64,000 nt of DNA from Pseudomonas sp. 14P_8.1_Bac3 (GCF_025466085.1 NZ_JANLOD010000066.1:124001-188000), one strand, 5' to 3'. Positions 33,841 through 42,652 are shown, numbered from the stretch's first letter. Translations and numbers: made by a program. The notes: a model not told the origin generated them from the letters alone.

Positions 33841-33945
33841 GCTTTCGGCGACATGCCTTGGGAAGTAGGCGAACCAAAGTGGGGATACGGAGGACGTTCA
33901 TTTGCACCCATTGATAATTTTAGTTTGCCAGTAGGAGTTCCCAGC

Positions 33946-35109
33946 ATGTCGATCAACGTCGAAGACTATTTCGCGCGCGATACTTTCAACAAAATGAAGG
34001 CGTTCGCCGACAAACAAGAAACCCCGTTCGTGGTGATCGACACCGCGATGATCAGCCAGGCCTACGATGACCTGCGCGCCGGTTTCGAATTCGCCAAGGT
34101 CTACTACGCGGTCAAGGCCAACCCGGCCGTCGAAATCATCGACCTGCTCAAAGAGAAAGGCTCGAACTTCGACATCGCTTCGATCTACGAGCTCGACAAA
34201 GTGATGAACCAGGGCGTTGGCCCGGATCGCATCAGCTACGGCAACACCATCAAGAAATCCAAGGACATCCGCTACTTCTACGACAAGGGCGTGCGTCTGT
34301 ATGCCACCGACTCCGAAGCCGACCTGCGCAACATCGCCAAGGCTGCACCGGGTTCGAAAGTCTACGTGCGCATCCTCACCGAAGGCTCGACCACCGCTGA
34401 CTGGCCGCTGTCGCGCAAATTCGGCTGCCAGACCGACATGGCCATGGACCTGCTGATCCTCGCCCGGGACCTGGGCCTGGTGCCTTACGGCATCTCGTTC
34501 CACGTCGGTTCGCAACAACGTGACATCAGCGTCTGGGACGCGGCAATCGCCAAGGTCAAGGTGATCTTCGAGCGCCTGAAAGAAGAAGACGGCATCCACC
34601 TGAAGCTGATCAATATGGGCGGCGGCTTCCCGGCCAACTACATCACCCGCACCAACAGCCTGGAAACCTACGCCGAGGAAATCATTCGTTTCCTCAAGGA
34701 AGACTTCGGTGACGACCTGCCGGAAATCATCCTGGAACCGGGCCGTTCGCTGATCGCCAACGCCGGCATCCTGGTCAGCGAAGTGGTGCTGGTGGCGCGC
34801 AAATCCCGCACCGCCGTCGAGCGCTGGGTGTACACGGATGTGGGCAAGTTCTCCGGCCTGATCGAAACCATGGACGAAGCCATCAAGTTCCCGATCTGGA
34901 CCGAGAAAAAGGGCGAGATGGAAGAAGTGGTCATCGCCGGCCCGACCTGCGACAGCGCCGACATCATGTACGAAAACTACAAGTACGGCCTGCCGCTGAA
35001 CCTGGCGATCGGTGATCGTTTGTACTGGCTGTCGACCGGCGCGTACACCACCAGCTACAGCGCGGTCGAGTTCAACGGCTTCCCGCCGCTGAAATCGTTC
35101 TACGTGTAA
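33946..35109 (+). CDS. speC: Ornithine (lysine/ornithine) decarboxylase, alanine-racemase fold
   Basis: The start at 33946 (MSINVEDYFARD) has AGGAG ten bases before it. The 387-residue length matches the Pseudomonas SpeC. It is a fold III PLP enzyme: the PLP lysine lies in YYAVKANPAVE at about residue 49. The PLP phosphate region is NMGGGFPANY, EPGRSLIANAG carries a conserved arginine, and the second-subunit active-site cysteine is in GPTCDSADIMYE. It makes putrescine from ornithine (or cadaverine from lysine) in the cytosol, the first step of polyamine synthesis. It is monocistronic with a strong terminator and may be attenuated in its leader. Confidence 0.93.
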   Translation: MSINVEDYFARDTFNKMKAFADKQETPFVVIDTAMISQAYDDLRAGFEFAKVYYAVKANPAVEIIDLLKEKGSNFDIASIYELDKVMNQGVGPDRISYGNTIKKSKDIRYFYDKGVRLYATDSEADLRNIAKAAPGSKVYVRILTEGSTTADWPLSRKFGCQTDMAMDLLILARDLGLVPYGISFHVGSQQRDISVWDAAIAKVKVIFERLKEEDGIHLKLINMGGGFPANYITRTNSLETYAEEIIRFLKEDFGDDLPEIILEPGRSLIANAGILVSEVVLVARKSRTAVERWVYTDVGKFSGLIETMDEAIKFPIWTEKKGEMEEVVIAGPTCDSADIMYENYKYGLPLNLAIGDRLYWLSTGAYTTSYSAVEFNGFPPLKSFYV

Positions 35110-35124
35110 ACGCTGCAGGCATTG

Positions 35125-35157
35125 AAAAGCCCATGACATGGCCTGTCATGGGCTTTT
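35125..35157 (+). terminator. Intrinsic terminator of speC
   Basis: A perfect 14-base-pair stem, AAAAGCCCATGACA and TGTCATGGGCTTTT, with a five-base loop, followed by TT. It begins 15 bases after the stop. Confidence 0.92.
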
Positions 35158-35188
35158 TTGTGGGCGAGTGGATCGTGCCCCGTCGCTC

Positions 35189-35956
35189 CTACAGGGGGGT
35201 TAATGTCTGTTCGAGTTCGGTGTAGCGCTGGGCGTAATCGGCTGCCAGAGCGCGGATCTGTGGATCGGTGGCGGTCAACAGCGCCTTGCTCGCCACCCGC
35301 AAGAAATTCAGGTTGCCGCCAGCCAGCGCCTGGCGTAGCCACGCCAGCGCCTCCTCGATGTTGCCTTCATCCGCCAACACCGCGGCATAGCTGAACTGCC
35401 CGCGAAAATCGCCGCCGAGCGCCGAGCGCCGATACCACTCCACGGCGCCCACCCGATCCGCCGGGCAAATGCGCCCTTCTTCCAGATAACGCCCGAGCAG
35501 GTTCATCGACTTCGCGTGGCCCAGTTCAGCCGCGCGTCGGTAAAGACTCAGCGCCTGCACCTGATCCTCGACCACACCGCGCCCGGTCGCCAACAGGTTG
35601 GCGAAGTTGTACATCGCCCAATCCAGCCCCGCATCGGCAGCGACGCGATAATGCCTCGCGGCGACCGCCGCATCGGCCACACAACCCCAGCCATGCTCAT
35701 GACAACGGCCGAGCATGTTGCGCGCCATCAGGTGCCCGCCGTTGGCCGCGATCTCGAACCAACGCAGCGCCAGTTGCTGATCCAGTTCGATACCCCGGCC
35801 ATCCAGCAGAATCTGCCCGAGCAAGGCCTGTGCATCGAGCACGCCTTCACGGGCCGCGATCAAAATCGCCTGGGCCGCCCGCGCGGGGCTGTCCTCGAGC
35901 ATGGCTTTGAGCCGATCACCGTCGAGCACTTCCTCACGACGCAATTGAAAACTCAT
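35189..35956 (-). CDS. Sel1-repeat protein next to piuC
   Basis: A 255-residue helical-repeat protein. At least four Sel1/TPR-like units are visible, each with the pattern A...LG..l..GrG...D...A..wf..AA..G: DAQALLGQILLDGRGIELD, LMARNMLGRCHEHGWGCVAD, DWAMYNFANLLATGRGVVED and KSMNLLGRYLEEGRICPAD. Sel1 proteins act as protein-interaction scaffolds. It has no signal peptide. Its start overlaps the piuC stop in an ATGA, so it is translated with piuC, as PA4516 follows piuC in P. aeruginosa. Its role in iron uptake is unknown. Confidence 0.88.
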   Translation of the reverse strand: MSFQLRREEVLDGDRLKAMLEDSPARAAQAILIAAREGVLDAQALLGQILLDGRGIELDQQLALRWFEIAANGGHLMARNMLGRCHEHGWGCVADAAVAARHYRVAADAGLDWAMYNFANLLATGRGVVEDQVQALSLYRRAAELGHAKSMNLLGRYLEEGRICPADRVGAVEWYRRSALGGDFRGQFSYAAVLADEGNIEEALAWLRQALAGGNLNFLRVASKALLTATDPQIRALAADYAQRYTELEQTLTPL

Positions 35957-36633
35957 ACCTCGACCCAGCGACGCAACAGGTTGTGATACGTGCCGGTCAG
36001 GCGGATCAATGAGGGATGGTCGGGCATGTCCTGGGTCAGCTGCCGGATCGCTTCGTCCATCTCGAACAGCAGCGCACGCTGGCTGTCCTCGCGGACCAGG
36101 CTTTGGGTCCAGAAAAAAGACGCGAACCGGGTGCCGCGGCTCACGGCGTTGACCTTGTGCAGGCTGGTGCCGGGGTACAGGACCATGTCGCCCGCGGGAA
36201 GCTTCACCCGTTGCGTGCCATAGGTATCCTGAATCTCCAGCTCACCGCCGTCGTAGTCCTGCGGTTCGCTGAAAAACAGCGTCGCCGACAGATCGGTGCG
36301 TACCCGCTCGATACTGCCTTTGGGCTGACGCACCGCGTTGTCGATATGGAAATCGAAACTGCCACCCGCCGTGTAACAGTTCAGCAATGGTGGAAAGACT
36401 TTGTGCGGTAATGCGGCTGACATGAACAATGGATTTTTCCACAGCCGCTCAAGCATCGCCGCGCCGACTTCCTTGGCCAACGGATGGCCTTCCGGCAACT
36501 GCAGATTGTGCTTGGCTTTCGCCGACTGATAGCCGGCCGTGATTTTGCCATCCGCCCAATCCGCCTGTTCCAGAGCCTCGCGAATGCGCTGCACCTCTTC
36601 TTTTGAGAACAAGCCGGGGATGTGCAGCAGCAT
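35953..36633 (-). CDS. piuC: PKHD-type Fe(II)/2-oxoglutarate hydroxylase PiuC
   Basis: With the start at 36633 (MLLHIPGLFSKEE) the protein has 226 residues, the family length. It is a cytosolic PKHD-type (YbiX/PiuC) dioxygenase: the iron ligands are the HxD pair in SFDFHIDNAVRQP and the distal histidine in YPGTSLHKVNAVSRGTR, whose arginine should bind 2-oxoglutarate. Its substrate is unknown. It is read divergently from the siderophore receptor gene piuA and coupled to the Sel1 gene. A sequence resembling a Fur box lies about 35 bases upstream of the start, fitting iron control. Confidence 0.92.
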   Translation of the reverse strand: MLLHIPGLFSKEEVQRIREALEQADWADGKITAGYQSAKAKHNLQLPEGHPLAKEVGAAMLERLWKNPLFMSAALPHKVFPPLLNCYTAGGSFDFHIDNAVRQPKGSIERVRTDLSATLFFSEPQDYDGGELEIQDTYGTQRVKLPAGDMVLYPGTSLHKVNAVSRGTRFASFFWTQSLVREDSQRALLFEMDEAIRQLTQDMPDHPSLIRLTGTYHNLLRRWVEV

Positions 36634-36665
36634 GGAAAAGTACCTGAAGGCAAAAGGATGGAGAT

Positions 36666-36684
36666 GGTAGTGATTCTTATTGCC
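36666..36684. promoter_or_regulatory. Candidate Fur box in the piuC-piuA intergenic region
   Basis: GGTAGTGATTCTTATTGCC matches the 19-base Fur consensus at 12 of 19 positions by my count. It lies between two divergent iron-uptake genes. Between this site and the piuA start there is also an inverted pair TGCGAA and TTCGCA near 36752-36773. Confidence 0.45.
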
Positions 36685-36839
36685 AGTGTAAAACCCGCGC
36701 GACGAATGAAACATCAAAAACCGTAAGGATAAATTGTAAAGAATGTAAATTCAGTGCGAATAGTAACGTTTCGCAATTGATACATATACGCGTCTACCCT
36801 ATATTCCGCGGCCTCAAATCCTTGGGGAGGGGAATTCAC

Positions 36840-39170
36840 ATGTCACGCCAACAACCACAATTACCGGTCAGTTCACCACGTTTGCTCGCTTCCGCAATTG
36901 GCATGGCCATCACCGCCGGCTCCGCAGGCCACATGGTGTTCGCCGCCGAGAAGACCGACGGAAAAGCGCCGAACGGGGCGATTTCCCTGGATGCCACTTC
37001 CATCACCGGCGAAGCCCAGGACCAGACGAGCTACAACGTCGAGAAAGCCTCCTCGCCCAAGTACACCGCACCGCTGATCGACACACCGCGTTCGATCACG
37101 GTCATTCCGCAACAAGTCATCAAGGACACCGGCGCCCTGAACATGCAGGACGCGCTGCGCACCGTGCCCGGCATCACCTTCGGCGCCGGTGAAGGCGGCA
37201 ACCCCCAGGGCGACCGTCCGTTCATTCGCGGCTTTGATGCCCAGGGCGATACCTACCTCGACGGCGTGCGCGACACCGGTTCGCAGAGCCGCGAGATTTT
37301 CGCCGTTGAATCGATCGAAGTCAGCAAAGGCCCGAACTCCGCAATCGGCGGTCGTGGCGCAGCAGGCGGCACCATAAACCTGGTGAGCAAGAAAGCACAT
37401 TTGGGCAACTCGCTCGACGGTGGCTTTACCTGGGGTTCGGACCAGACCCAGCGCTACACCCTGGACGGCAACTACCAGTTCAGCGACAGCGCCGCCGGCC
37501 GTCTGAACCTGATGAGTCACGAGAGCAACGTCGCTGGCCGCGACAGCGTCGACTACGACCGCTGGGGCATCGCACCCTCGCTGGTTTTCGGCCTGGGCAC
37601 CGACACCCGGGTGAACCTTGATTATTACCACCTCGAAAGCAACGACACTCCGGACTCGGGCATCCCGTACAGCATCCCGGTCGCGGGCTCGGCGGCCCGT
37701 ACCAAATCCAACCCGGACAAACCCAACGATGGCGGCGACAGCAGCAACTTCTACGGCCTGAACGACCGCGATTTCCGTAAGACCCGCACCGACACCGCGA
37801 CCTTCGCCATCGAGCACGACCTGAGCGACGCGCTGACCATCAAGAACACCCTGCGCCACGGCACCAGCATGCAGGACTACATCCTGACCCAGCCGGACGA
37901 CAGCAAGGGCAACGTCAACAACGGCAGCGTCTGGCGCCGGGCCAACACCCGTGTCAGCAACACGGAGACCACCACCAACCAGACCGACCTGTTTGGTGAT
38001 GTGTACATCGCCGGGTTCAAGAACAGCTTCTCCACCGGTATCGAACTGAGCCGTGAGGAAAGCCAGAAATCCTCGTATACCGTCAACACCGACTCCACGC
38101 CCGGAACTCCAGTTACAACAAGGGATCCAGGCACCCAATGCACTCCGGCGATGATCGGAGCTCCGAGTGGCTACAACTGCACCTCGTTGTCCAACCCGAA
38201 CCCGAACGACCCGTGGAACGGCGCCATCTCGCGTAACTACGCCGGCACCGACACCAAGGCCAACACATATGCGCTGTACGTGTTCGACACCCTGGAGTTG
38301 TCCGAGCAGTGGCTGGTGAACATGGGCCTGCGTTACGACCATTTCGACACTAAATACAAAACCTACACCGCCGCCGGCGCCACCACGGCCAAGGGCGATG
38401 ACGTCAGCGAATTTGTCACCGGTCAATTCGGCGTGGTCTACAAACCTGCGGAAAACGGCAGCATCTATGCGTCCTACGCCACCTCTGCCACCCCACCGGG
38501 CGCCACCCTCGGCGAAGGCCAGGACGGCAACCCGCTGGGCGGCACGCCTGATCGCAGCGGCAACCTGCTGAGCAGCGACATGGAGCCGGAAACCACCAAG
38601 AACTACGAAATCGGCACCAAGTGGGACTTCCTCAACGATCGCCTGTCGCTGACCGCGGACATTTTCCGCACCGAAAAAGACAACGCGCGTGTGCAAGTCG
38701 ACACCACGTCGTACGAAAACGCCGGCAAAACCCGCGTTCAAGGTTTCGAGCTGTCGGCCACCGGTAAACTCACTGACAAATGGCAAGTCTTCGCCGGTTA
38801 CGCCTACATGGACAGCGAACAGATCGACGGCGGCGCACTGGGCAAAGTCAACGACGGCAACGAACTGCCTAACACCCCGAAAAACAGCGCCAGCCTGTGG
38901 ACGACGTATCAAGTCACGCCGAAGCTGACCATCGGTGGCGGCGCGTTCTACGTCGACGACGTGTTCGGCAGCGTGGCCAACACCACCATGGTCGATTCCT
39001 ATGTGCGTTATGACGCGATGGCCGCCTACAAGCTGAGCAAAAACGTGGACCTGCAGCTGAACGTGCAGAACCTCACCGACGAAACCTACTACGACAAGGC
39101 CTTCTCGACCCACTTCGCCAACCAGGCGGCCGGTCGTACTGCGTTGCTGAGCACCAACTTCCACTTCTGA
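36840..39170 (+). CDS. piuA: TonB-dependent siderophore receptor PiuA
   Basis: The start at 36840 (MSRQQPQLPVSS) has GGGGAGGGG nearby. The 776-residue protein has an N-terminal signal region ending near VFAAEKTDG, a plug domain (SPKYTAPLIDTPRSITVIPQ as the TonB-proximal segment, RFIRGF-type RPFIRGFDAQGD, and GPNSAIGGRGAAGGTINLVSK). After it comes a 22-strand-type barrel ending in the usual aromatic TNFHF. It imports a ferric catechol-type siderophore across the outer membrane, like Fiu/PiuA. The receptor is also the kind through which siderophore-linked antibiotics enter. It is divergent from piuC and followed by piuB. Confidence 0.93.
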   Translation: MSRQQPQLPVSSPRLLASAIGMAITAGSAGHMVFAAEKTDGKAPNGAISLDATSITGEAQDQTSYNVEKASSPKYTAPLIDTPRSITVIPQQVIKDTGALNMQDALRTVPGITFGAGEGGNPQGDRPFIRGFDAQGDTYLDGVRDTGSQSREIFAVESIEVSKGPNSAIGGRGAAGGTINLVSKKAHLGNSLDGGFTWGSDQTQRYTLDGNYQFSDSAAGRLNLMSHESNVAGRDSVDYDRWGIAPSLVFGLGTDTRVNLDYYHLESNDTPDSGIPYSIPVAGSAARTKSNPDKPNDGGDSSNFYGLNDRDFRKTRTDTATFAIEHDLSDALTIKNTLRHGTSMQDYILTQPDDSKGNVNNGSVWRRANTRVSNTETTTNQTDLFGDVYIAGFKNSFSTGIELSREESQKSSYTVNTDSTPGTPVTTRDPGTQCTPAMIGAPSGYNCTSLSNPNPNDPWNGAISRNYAGTDTKANTYALYVFDTLELSEQWLVNMGLRYDHFDTKYKTYTAAGATTAKGDDVSEFVTGQFGVVYKPAENGSIYASYATSATPPGATLGEGQDGNPLGGTPDRSGNLLSSDMEPETTKNYEIGTKWDFLNDRLSLTADIFRTEKDNARVQVDTTSYENAGKTRVQGFELSATGKLTDKWQVFAGYAYMDSEQIDGGALGKVNDGNELPNTPKNSASLWTTYQVTPKLTIGGGAFYVDDVFGSVANTTMVDSYVRYDAMAAYKLSKNVDLQLNVQNLTDETYYDKAFSTHFANQAAGRTALLSTNFHF

Positions 39171-39180
39171 TGGAAAAACT

Positions 39181-39280
39181 GTAGGAGCGAGCTCGCTCGC
39201 GATGGTCGTCAACGATAACGCGGGACACCAGACACCCCGCGTCGGGTTTGAGTTCATCGCGAGCAAGCTCGCTCCTACAG
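39181..39280. repeat. REP pair between piuA and piuB
   Basis: GTAGGAGCGAGCTCGCTCGC and the inverted GCGAGCAAGCTCGCTCCTAC. The linker carries GTCGTCAACGATAACGCG, shared in part with the other pairs of this class. Confidence 0.88.
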
Positions 39281-39404
39281 AAACCGGCGAGGCCCTGTTC
39301 ATTGAGATGAACGGGGCTTTTCTGCGTAAAAAAGAATGTTTCTCGACAACCCACGGCATAATGCGCGCCGTGATGACAAATTTCGGACGAACAAGGCGAG
39401 CGAC

Positions 39405-41930
39405 GTGTTGAAGAAAACCCTGTTCCAGTTGCACTGGTTTTTCGGTATCAGTGCCGGGCTGGTCCTGGCCCTGATGGGCATCACTGGCGCGACGGTGTCG
39501 TTTGACGACGAAATCCTGCGTGCGCTGAACCCTTCGGTGTTGCAGGTCGAAAAACAGGTCGCTGGCGTCTTGCCGCCCGCCGAACTGGTGGAAAAAATCG
39601 AAGGCGCCTCGGGCAAGAAAGTCGCGATGCTGTGGGTCGAGACCGACAGCGGCAACGCCGCGCGGGTGAATTTCACCCCGCCGCCGGGCGAGCGCCGTGG
39701 CGAAATGCGGTACTTCGACCCGTACACCGCCGAATTCCTCGGCGACGCCACCGGCCAGGGTTTCTTCGACCTGATGCTGCAACTGCACCGCTTCCTCGCC
39801 ATGGGCGAAACCGGTCGGCAGATCACCGGCGCCTGTACGCTGATCCTGGTGTTCTTCTGCCTGTCCGGCCTGTACCTGCGCTGGCCCCGCCAGTGGAACA
39901 GCTGGCGCGCCTGGCTGACCCTCGACTGGCGGAAAAAGGGTCGCAGCTTCAATTGGGACCTGCACTCCGTGGCCGGCACCTGGTGCCTGGTGTTTTACCT
40001 TTTGGCGGCGCTGACCGGGTTGTCTTGGTCCTACGAGTGGTACAGCAAGGGCCTGACCCGACTCCTTTCCGACGCGCCGCAGAATGAGCGGGTGCGCAAC
40101 CGTGGTCCGGCGCCAGCCGGCCCGGCGCCCACCGCCGACTACGCCGCCATGTGGAGCAGCATCTACAGCGCCGCCGGCCCAGCACTCAGTGCCTACAACA
40201 TCCGCATGCCTCCCGTCGCGGGACAACCGGCAACCGTGTATTACCTGCTGAACAGCTCGCCGCACGAACGCGCGCTGAACCAGATCAATCTCGATCCGGC
40301 CACCGGCGTTGTCAAAAGCCATGACCGTTACAGCGACAAGAGCCTCAAGGCCCAACTGCTGACCAGCATCTACGCGCTGCACGTCGGCAGTTACTTCGGC
40401 ATTGTCGGCCGGATCATCCTGACGCTCAGCGCGCTGACCATGCCGTTGTTTTTCGTCACCGGCTGGTTGCTGTACCTCGATCGTCGGCGCAAGAAAAAGC
40501 AGATCAAGGATGCGCGCCAAGGTATTGAGCAACCGGAAAGCGACGCACCGGCTTGGCTGATCGGTTTCGCCAGCCAGAGCGGCTTTGCAGAACAGTTGGC
40601 GTGGCAAACGGCCGGACAGCTTCAAGCCGCTGGCCTGCCGGTGAAAGTTTCGCCGCTGGCGGATGTCAGCGAACAGGACTTGCGCGACTCCAGCAACGCG
40701 CTGTTCGTGGTCAGCACCTTCGGCGACGGCGAAGCGCCGGACAGCGCCCGCGGCTTCGAACGCAAGGTGCTGGCGCGCACGTTGAGCCTGGAAAGCCTGA
40801 ATTACGCGGTGCTCGGCCTCGGCGATCGCCAGTATCAGCACTTCTGTGGTTTCGCCCGACGCCTGCACAACTGGCTCGGCGCGCATGGCGGCAAGACCCT
40901 GTTTGCCCCCGTAGAGGTCGACAGCGGTGACCCATACGCCTTGCGTCACTGGCAGCAGCAACTCGGCCTGCTGACCGGCCAGGCGCCCGTGGACACCTGG
41001 CAAGCACCGAGCTACGACAACTGGACGCTCACCCGTCGTGAATTGATGAACCCGGACAGCAGCGGCTCGCCGGTGTACTTGCTGGGTCTCAGCGCCCCGA
41101 CCACTAGCAGCTGGCTCGCCGGTGACCTGGTAGAAGTGCTGCCGCGCAACTGCCCGTGGGCGATCGAGCATTTCCTCGATGGCCTGGGCATTGATGGTCG
41201 AGCCACGGTGACGATTGATGGTCTGACGCAACTCCTGGAACACGCCCTGGCCAGTCGCCAATTGCCGGAAAACCGTGCGCACCTGGTCGGCTTGCACGCC
41301 CAGGCGTTGGTCGATGCGCTGGTGCCATTGGCCATGCGCGAATACTCCATCGCCTCGATTGCCGCCGACGGTGTGCTCGAACTGATCGTGCGTCAGGAAC
41401 TGCATCCCGATGGCAGCCTGGGCGTCGGCTCCGGCTGGTTGACCGAACACGCGTCAGTCGGTAGCACCATCAGCTTGCGGGTGCGCCGCAACAGCGGTTT
41501 CCATCTGCCGGTCGAGCCGGTGCCGATGATCCTGCTGGGCAACGGCACTGGCCTGGCCGGGCTGCGCAGTTTGCTCAAGGCGCGGATTGCCGATGGGCAG
41601 CAGCGTCATTGGCTGCTGTTCGGCGAACGTAATCGTGAACACGATTACCTGTGTCGCGCCGAGCTGGAAGAGTGGCTGATTTCAGGGGATATCGAACGCC
41701 TGGACCTGGCATTCTCGCGGGATCAGGCAGAGAAGATCTATGTGCAGGATCGCCTGCGCGAATCCGCCGACGAGCTGAAGAAATGGCTGGCGGATGGCGC
41801 CGTGATCTACATCTGCGGCAGCTTGCAGGGCATGGCGTCTGGGGTGGATCACACGCTCAACGAACTGCTGGGGATTGAAGCCGTAGACCGGCTGATCGAA
41901 CAAGGTCGCTACCGCCGCGACGTGTACTAA
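39405..41930 (+). CDS. piuB: PepSY membrane protein fused to a sulfite-reductase-type flavoprotein (PiuB)
   Basis: A GTG start at 39405 is preferred (VLKKTLFQLHWFFG, with AAGGCGAG ahead); an ATG at 39336 would add 23 residues of poor quality. The 841 residues hold four membrane segments with a PepSY-type region (residues 1-365: LHWFFGISAGLVLALMGITG, LHRFLAMGETGRQITG, FYLLAALTGLSWSYEWYS). A flavodoxin-like domain follows (about 375-510: IGFASQSGFAEQLAW, VVSTFGDGEAPD), then a ferredoxin-reductase part with the FAD motif MREYSIAS and the NADPH region LLGNGTGLAGL. It should pass electrons from NADPH through FAD and FMN across the inner membrane, probably to reduce ferric siderophore iron in the periplasm. 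The context with piuA and piuC supports this. Confidence 0.9.
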   Translation: MLKKTLFQLHWFFGISAGLVLALMGITGATVSFDDEILRALNPSVLQVEKQVAGVLPPAELVEKIEGASGKKVAMLWVETDSGNAARVNFTPPPGERRGEMRYFDPYTAEFLGDATGQGFFDLMLQLHRFLAMGETGRQITGACTLILVFFCLSGLYLRWPRQWNSWRAWLTLDWRKKGRSFNWDLHSVAGTWCLVFYLLAALTGLSWSYEWYSKGLTRLLSDAPQNERVRNRGPAPAGPAPTADYAAMWSSIYSAAGPALSAYNIRMPPVAGQPATVYYLLNSSPHERALNQINLDPATGVVKSHDRYSDKSLKAQLLTSIYALHVGSYFGIVGRIILTLSALTMPLFFVTGWLLYLDRRRKKKQIKDARQGIEQPESDAPAWLIGFASQSGFAEQLAWQTAGQLQAAGLPVKVSPLADVSEQDLRDSSNALFVVSTFGDGEAPDSARGFERKVLARTLSLESLNYAVLGLGDRQYQHFCGFARRLHNWLGAHGGKTLFAPVEVDSGDPYALRHWQQQLGLLTGQAPVDTWQAPSYDNWTLTRRELMNPDSSGSPVYLLGLSAPTTSSWLAGDLVEVLPRNCPWAIEHFLDGLGIDGRATVTIDGLTQLLEHALASRQLPENRAHLVGLHAQALVDALVPLAMREYSIASIAADGVLELIVRQELHPDGSLGVGSGWLTEHASVGSTISLRVRRNSGFHLPVEPVPMILLGNGTGLAGLRSLLKARIADGQQRHWLLFGERNREHDYLCRAELEEWLISGDIERLDLAFSRDQAEKIYVQDRLRESADELKKWLADGAVIYICGSLQGMASGVDHTLNELLGIEAVDRLIEQGRYRRDVY

Positions 41931-41938
41931 CCCTACAG

Positions 41939-42008
41939 CTGTAGGAGCCGGCTTGCTGGGGATGGCGGGGTTTGAAATCGCCATCGCCAGCAAGCCGGCT
42001 CCTACAGG
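41939..42008. repeat. Short REP pair after piuB
   Basis: GTAGGAGCCGGCTTGCTGG and the inverted CCAGCAAGCCGGCTCCTAC are an exact pair with a linker of about 25 bases. Confidence 0.85.
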
Positions 42009-42033
42009 GGAACGACAATGCGGTCTTATTTAT

Positions 42034-42417
42034 TTATAACTTCGCGTTATTTAACGGCGAACTAACCGGGCATGAAACCCTGGAACAATTGTTATTCAAG
42101 CGGCACATCTCATTACAATCAATGGCCGAATCCCTCCCGCCTTTATTAACAACACATTGATCACTGGTGCCACTTCGGTAAGCACCGTTACGATCATTAT
42201 CCCTGCCTGAAAAAACGCATAACACCGACCCGCCGCCGACACCGCCGTTTATGTTGCAGTAATAACCACCGACGATACCCCAGGCTCCGTTGCACAGGCC
42301 GGCGCTGGCTTCTTCGGCAATGGCCGCATTCCCGGCCGGTAGGAATAGCGAACAGAAGATCAATGATGCGACTGTCTTCCATGAGTTTGTTTGTTGCTTC
42401 CTTATCAACTTCATCAT
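42034..42417 (-). CDS. Small secreted cysteine-rich protein
   Basis: A 127-residue product with a clear signal peptide: basic start (MMKLIRKQQTNSWK), hydrophobic core VASLIFCSLFLPAG and a likely cleavage after NAAIA. The mature part of about 90 residues contains eight cysteines (LCNG, YYCN, VLCV, DQCV, DCNEMC, NCSRVSC), an even number suited to disulphides, and many Gly and Asn. I recognise no family. The gene and its upstream 150 bases are clearly richer in A+T than the neighbours, which suggests separate origin. The ribosome site is weak, so the start could also be one codon later. It is convergent with piuB and stands alone. Confidence 0.6.
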   Translation of the reverse strand: MMKLIRKQQTNSWKTVASLIFCSLFLPAGNAAIAEEASAGLCNGAWGIVGGYYCNINGGVGGGSVLCVFSGRDNDRNGAYRSGTSDQCVVNKGGRDSAIDCNEMCRLNNNCSRVSCPVSSPLNNAKL

Positions 42418-42561
42418 TAACTGCTCGTGCTGAATTGAAAATAAATCCTAAATAAAACCCATTAGAAAAACAGCCACTACAACAAACCAACGTGCACATG
42501 TATTGGTTCTAAACATTGCATGTATAGAAATCAAACAGAACCTGAACTTGATGGAGATCAC
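42418..42561. other. A+T-rich region upstream of the cysteine-rich gene
   Basis: About 140 bases of low G+C with many A and T runs, unlike the rest of the window, probably the promoter region of the minus-strand gene. Two short broken frames (for example a signal-like MFRTNTCARWFVVVAVFLMG at 42513-42448, minus strand, ending in a stop) are visible but not callable as genes. Confidence 0.45.
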
Positions 42562-42652
42562 TGTGGGAGCGGGCTTGCTCGCGAAGGCGATTCCACATTC
42601 AACAAAGATGCTGTCTGAAAAATCGCTTTCGCGAGTCAGCTTGCTCCCACAG
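42562..42652. repeat. REP pair upstream of the hairpin-rich leader (copy 1)
   Basis: GTGGGAGCGGGCTTGCTCGC and the inverted CTTTCGCGAGTCAGCTTGCTC, with a linker containing CAACAAAGATGCTGTCTGAA. Unit and linker recur almost unchanged at 43379-43457. Confidence 0.85.

Larger units (their letters stand above)
33480..33945. other. Gene-free region before speC
   Basis: A 466-base region with a REP pair (33489-33580), then about 200 bases with no recognised feature, then a terminator-like hairpin at 33805-33840 inside what is likely the speC leader. A 51-codon frame at 33759-33914 has no ribosome site and is not accepted as a gene. Confidence 0.6.

Noticed and set aside
33759..33914. Possible 51-codon leader peptide before speC
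   Set aside because: No ribosome site, and the frame runs through the terminator-like hairpin; the sequence does not resemble the known polyamine-sensing leader peptide.
36873..41450. A 1525-codon open frame on the minus strand across piuA and piuB
   Set aside because: It lies entirely opposite two well-supported genes, has biased composition (Arg, Gly, Val, Gln) typical of an antisense frame in G+C-rich DNA, and contains no domain.
42197..42513. Frames suggesting a second small secreted protein upstream of the cysteine-rich gene
   Set aside because: The signal-like start and the following plausible segment are in different frames separated by a stop; it could be a remnant but cannot be called as a gene.
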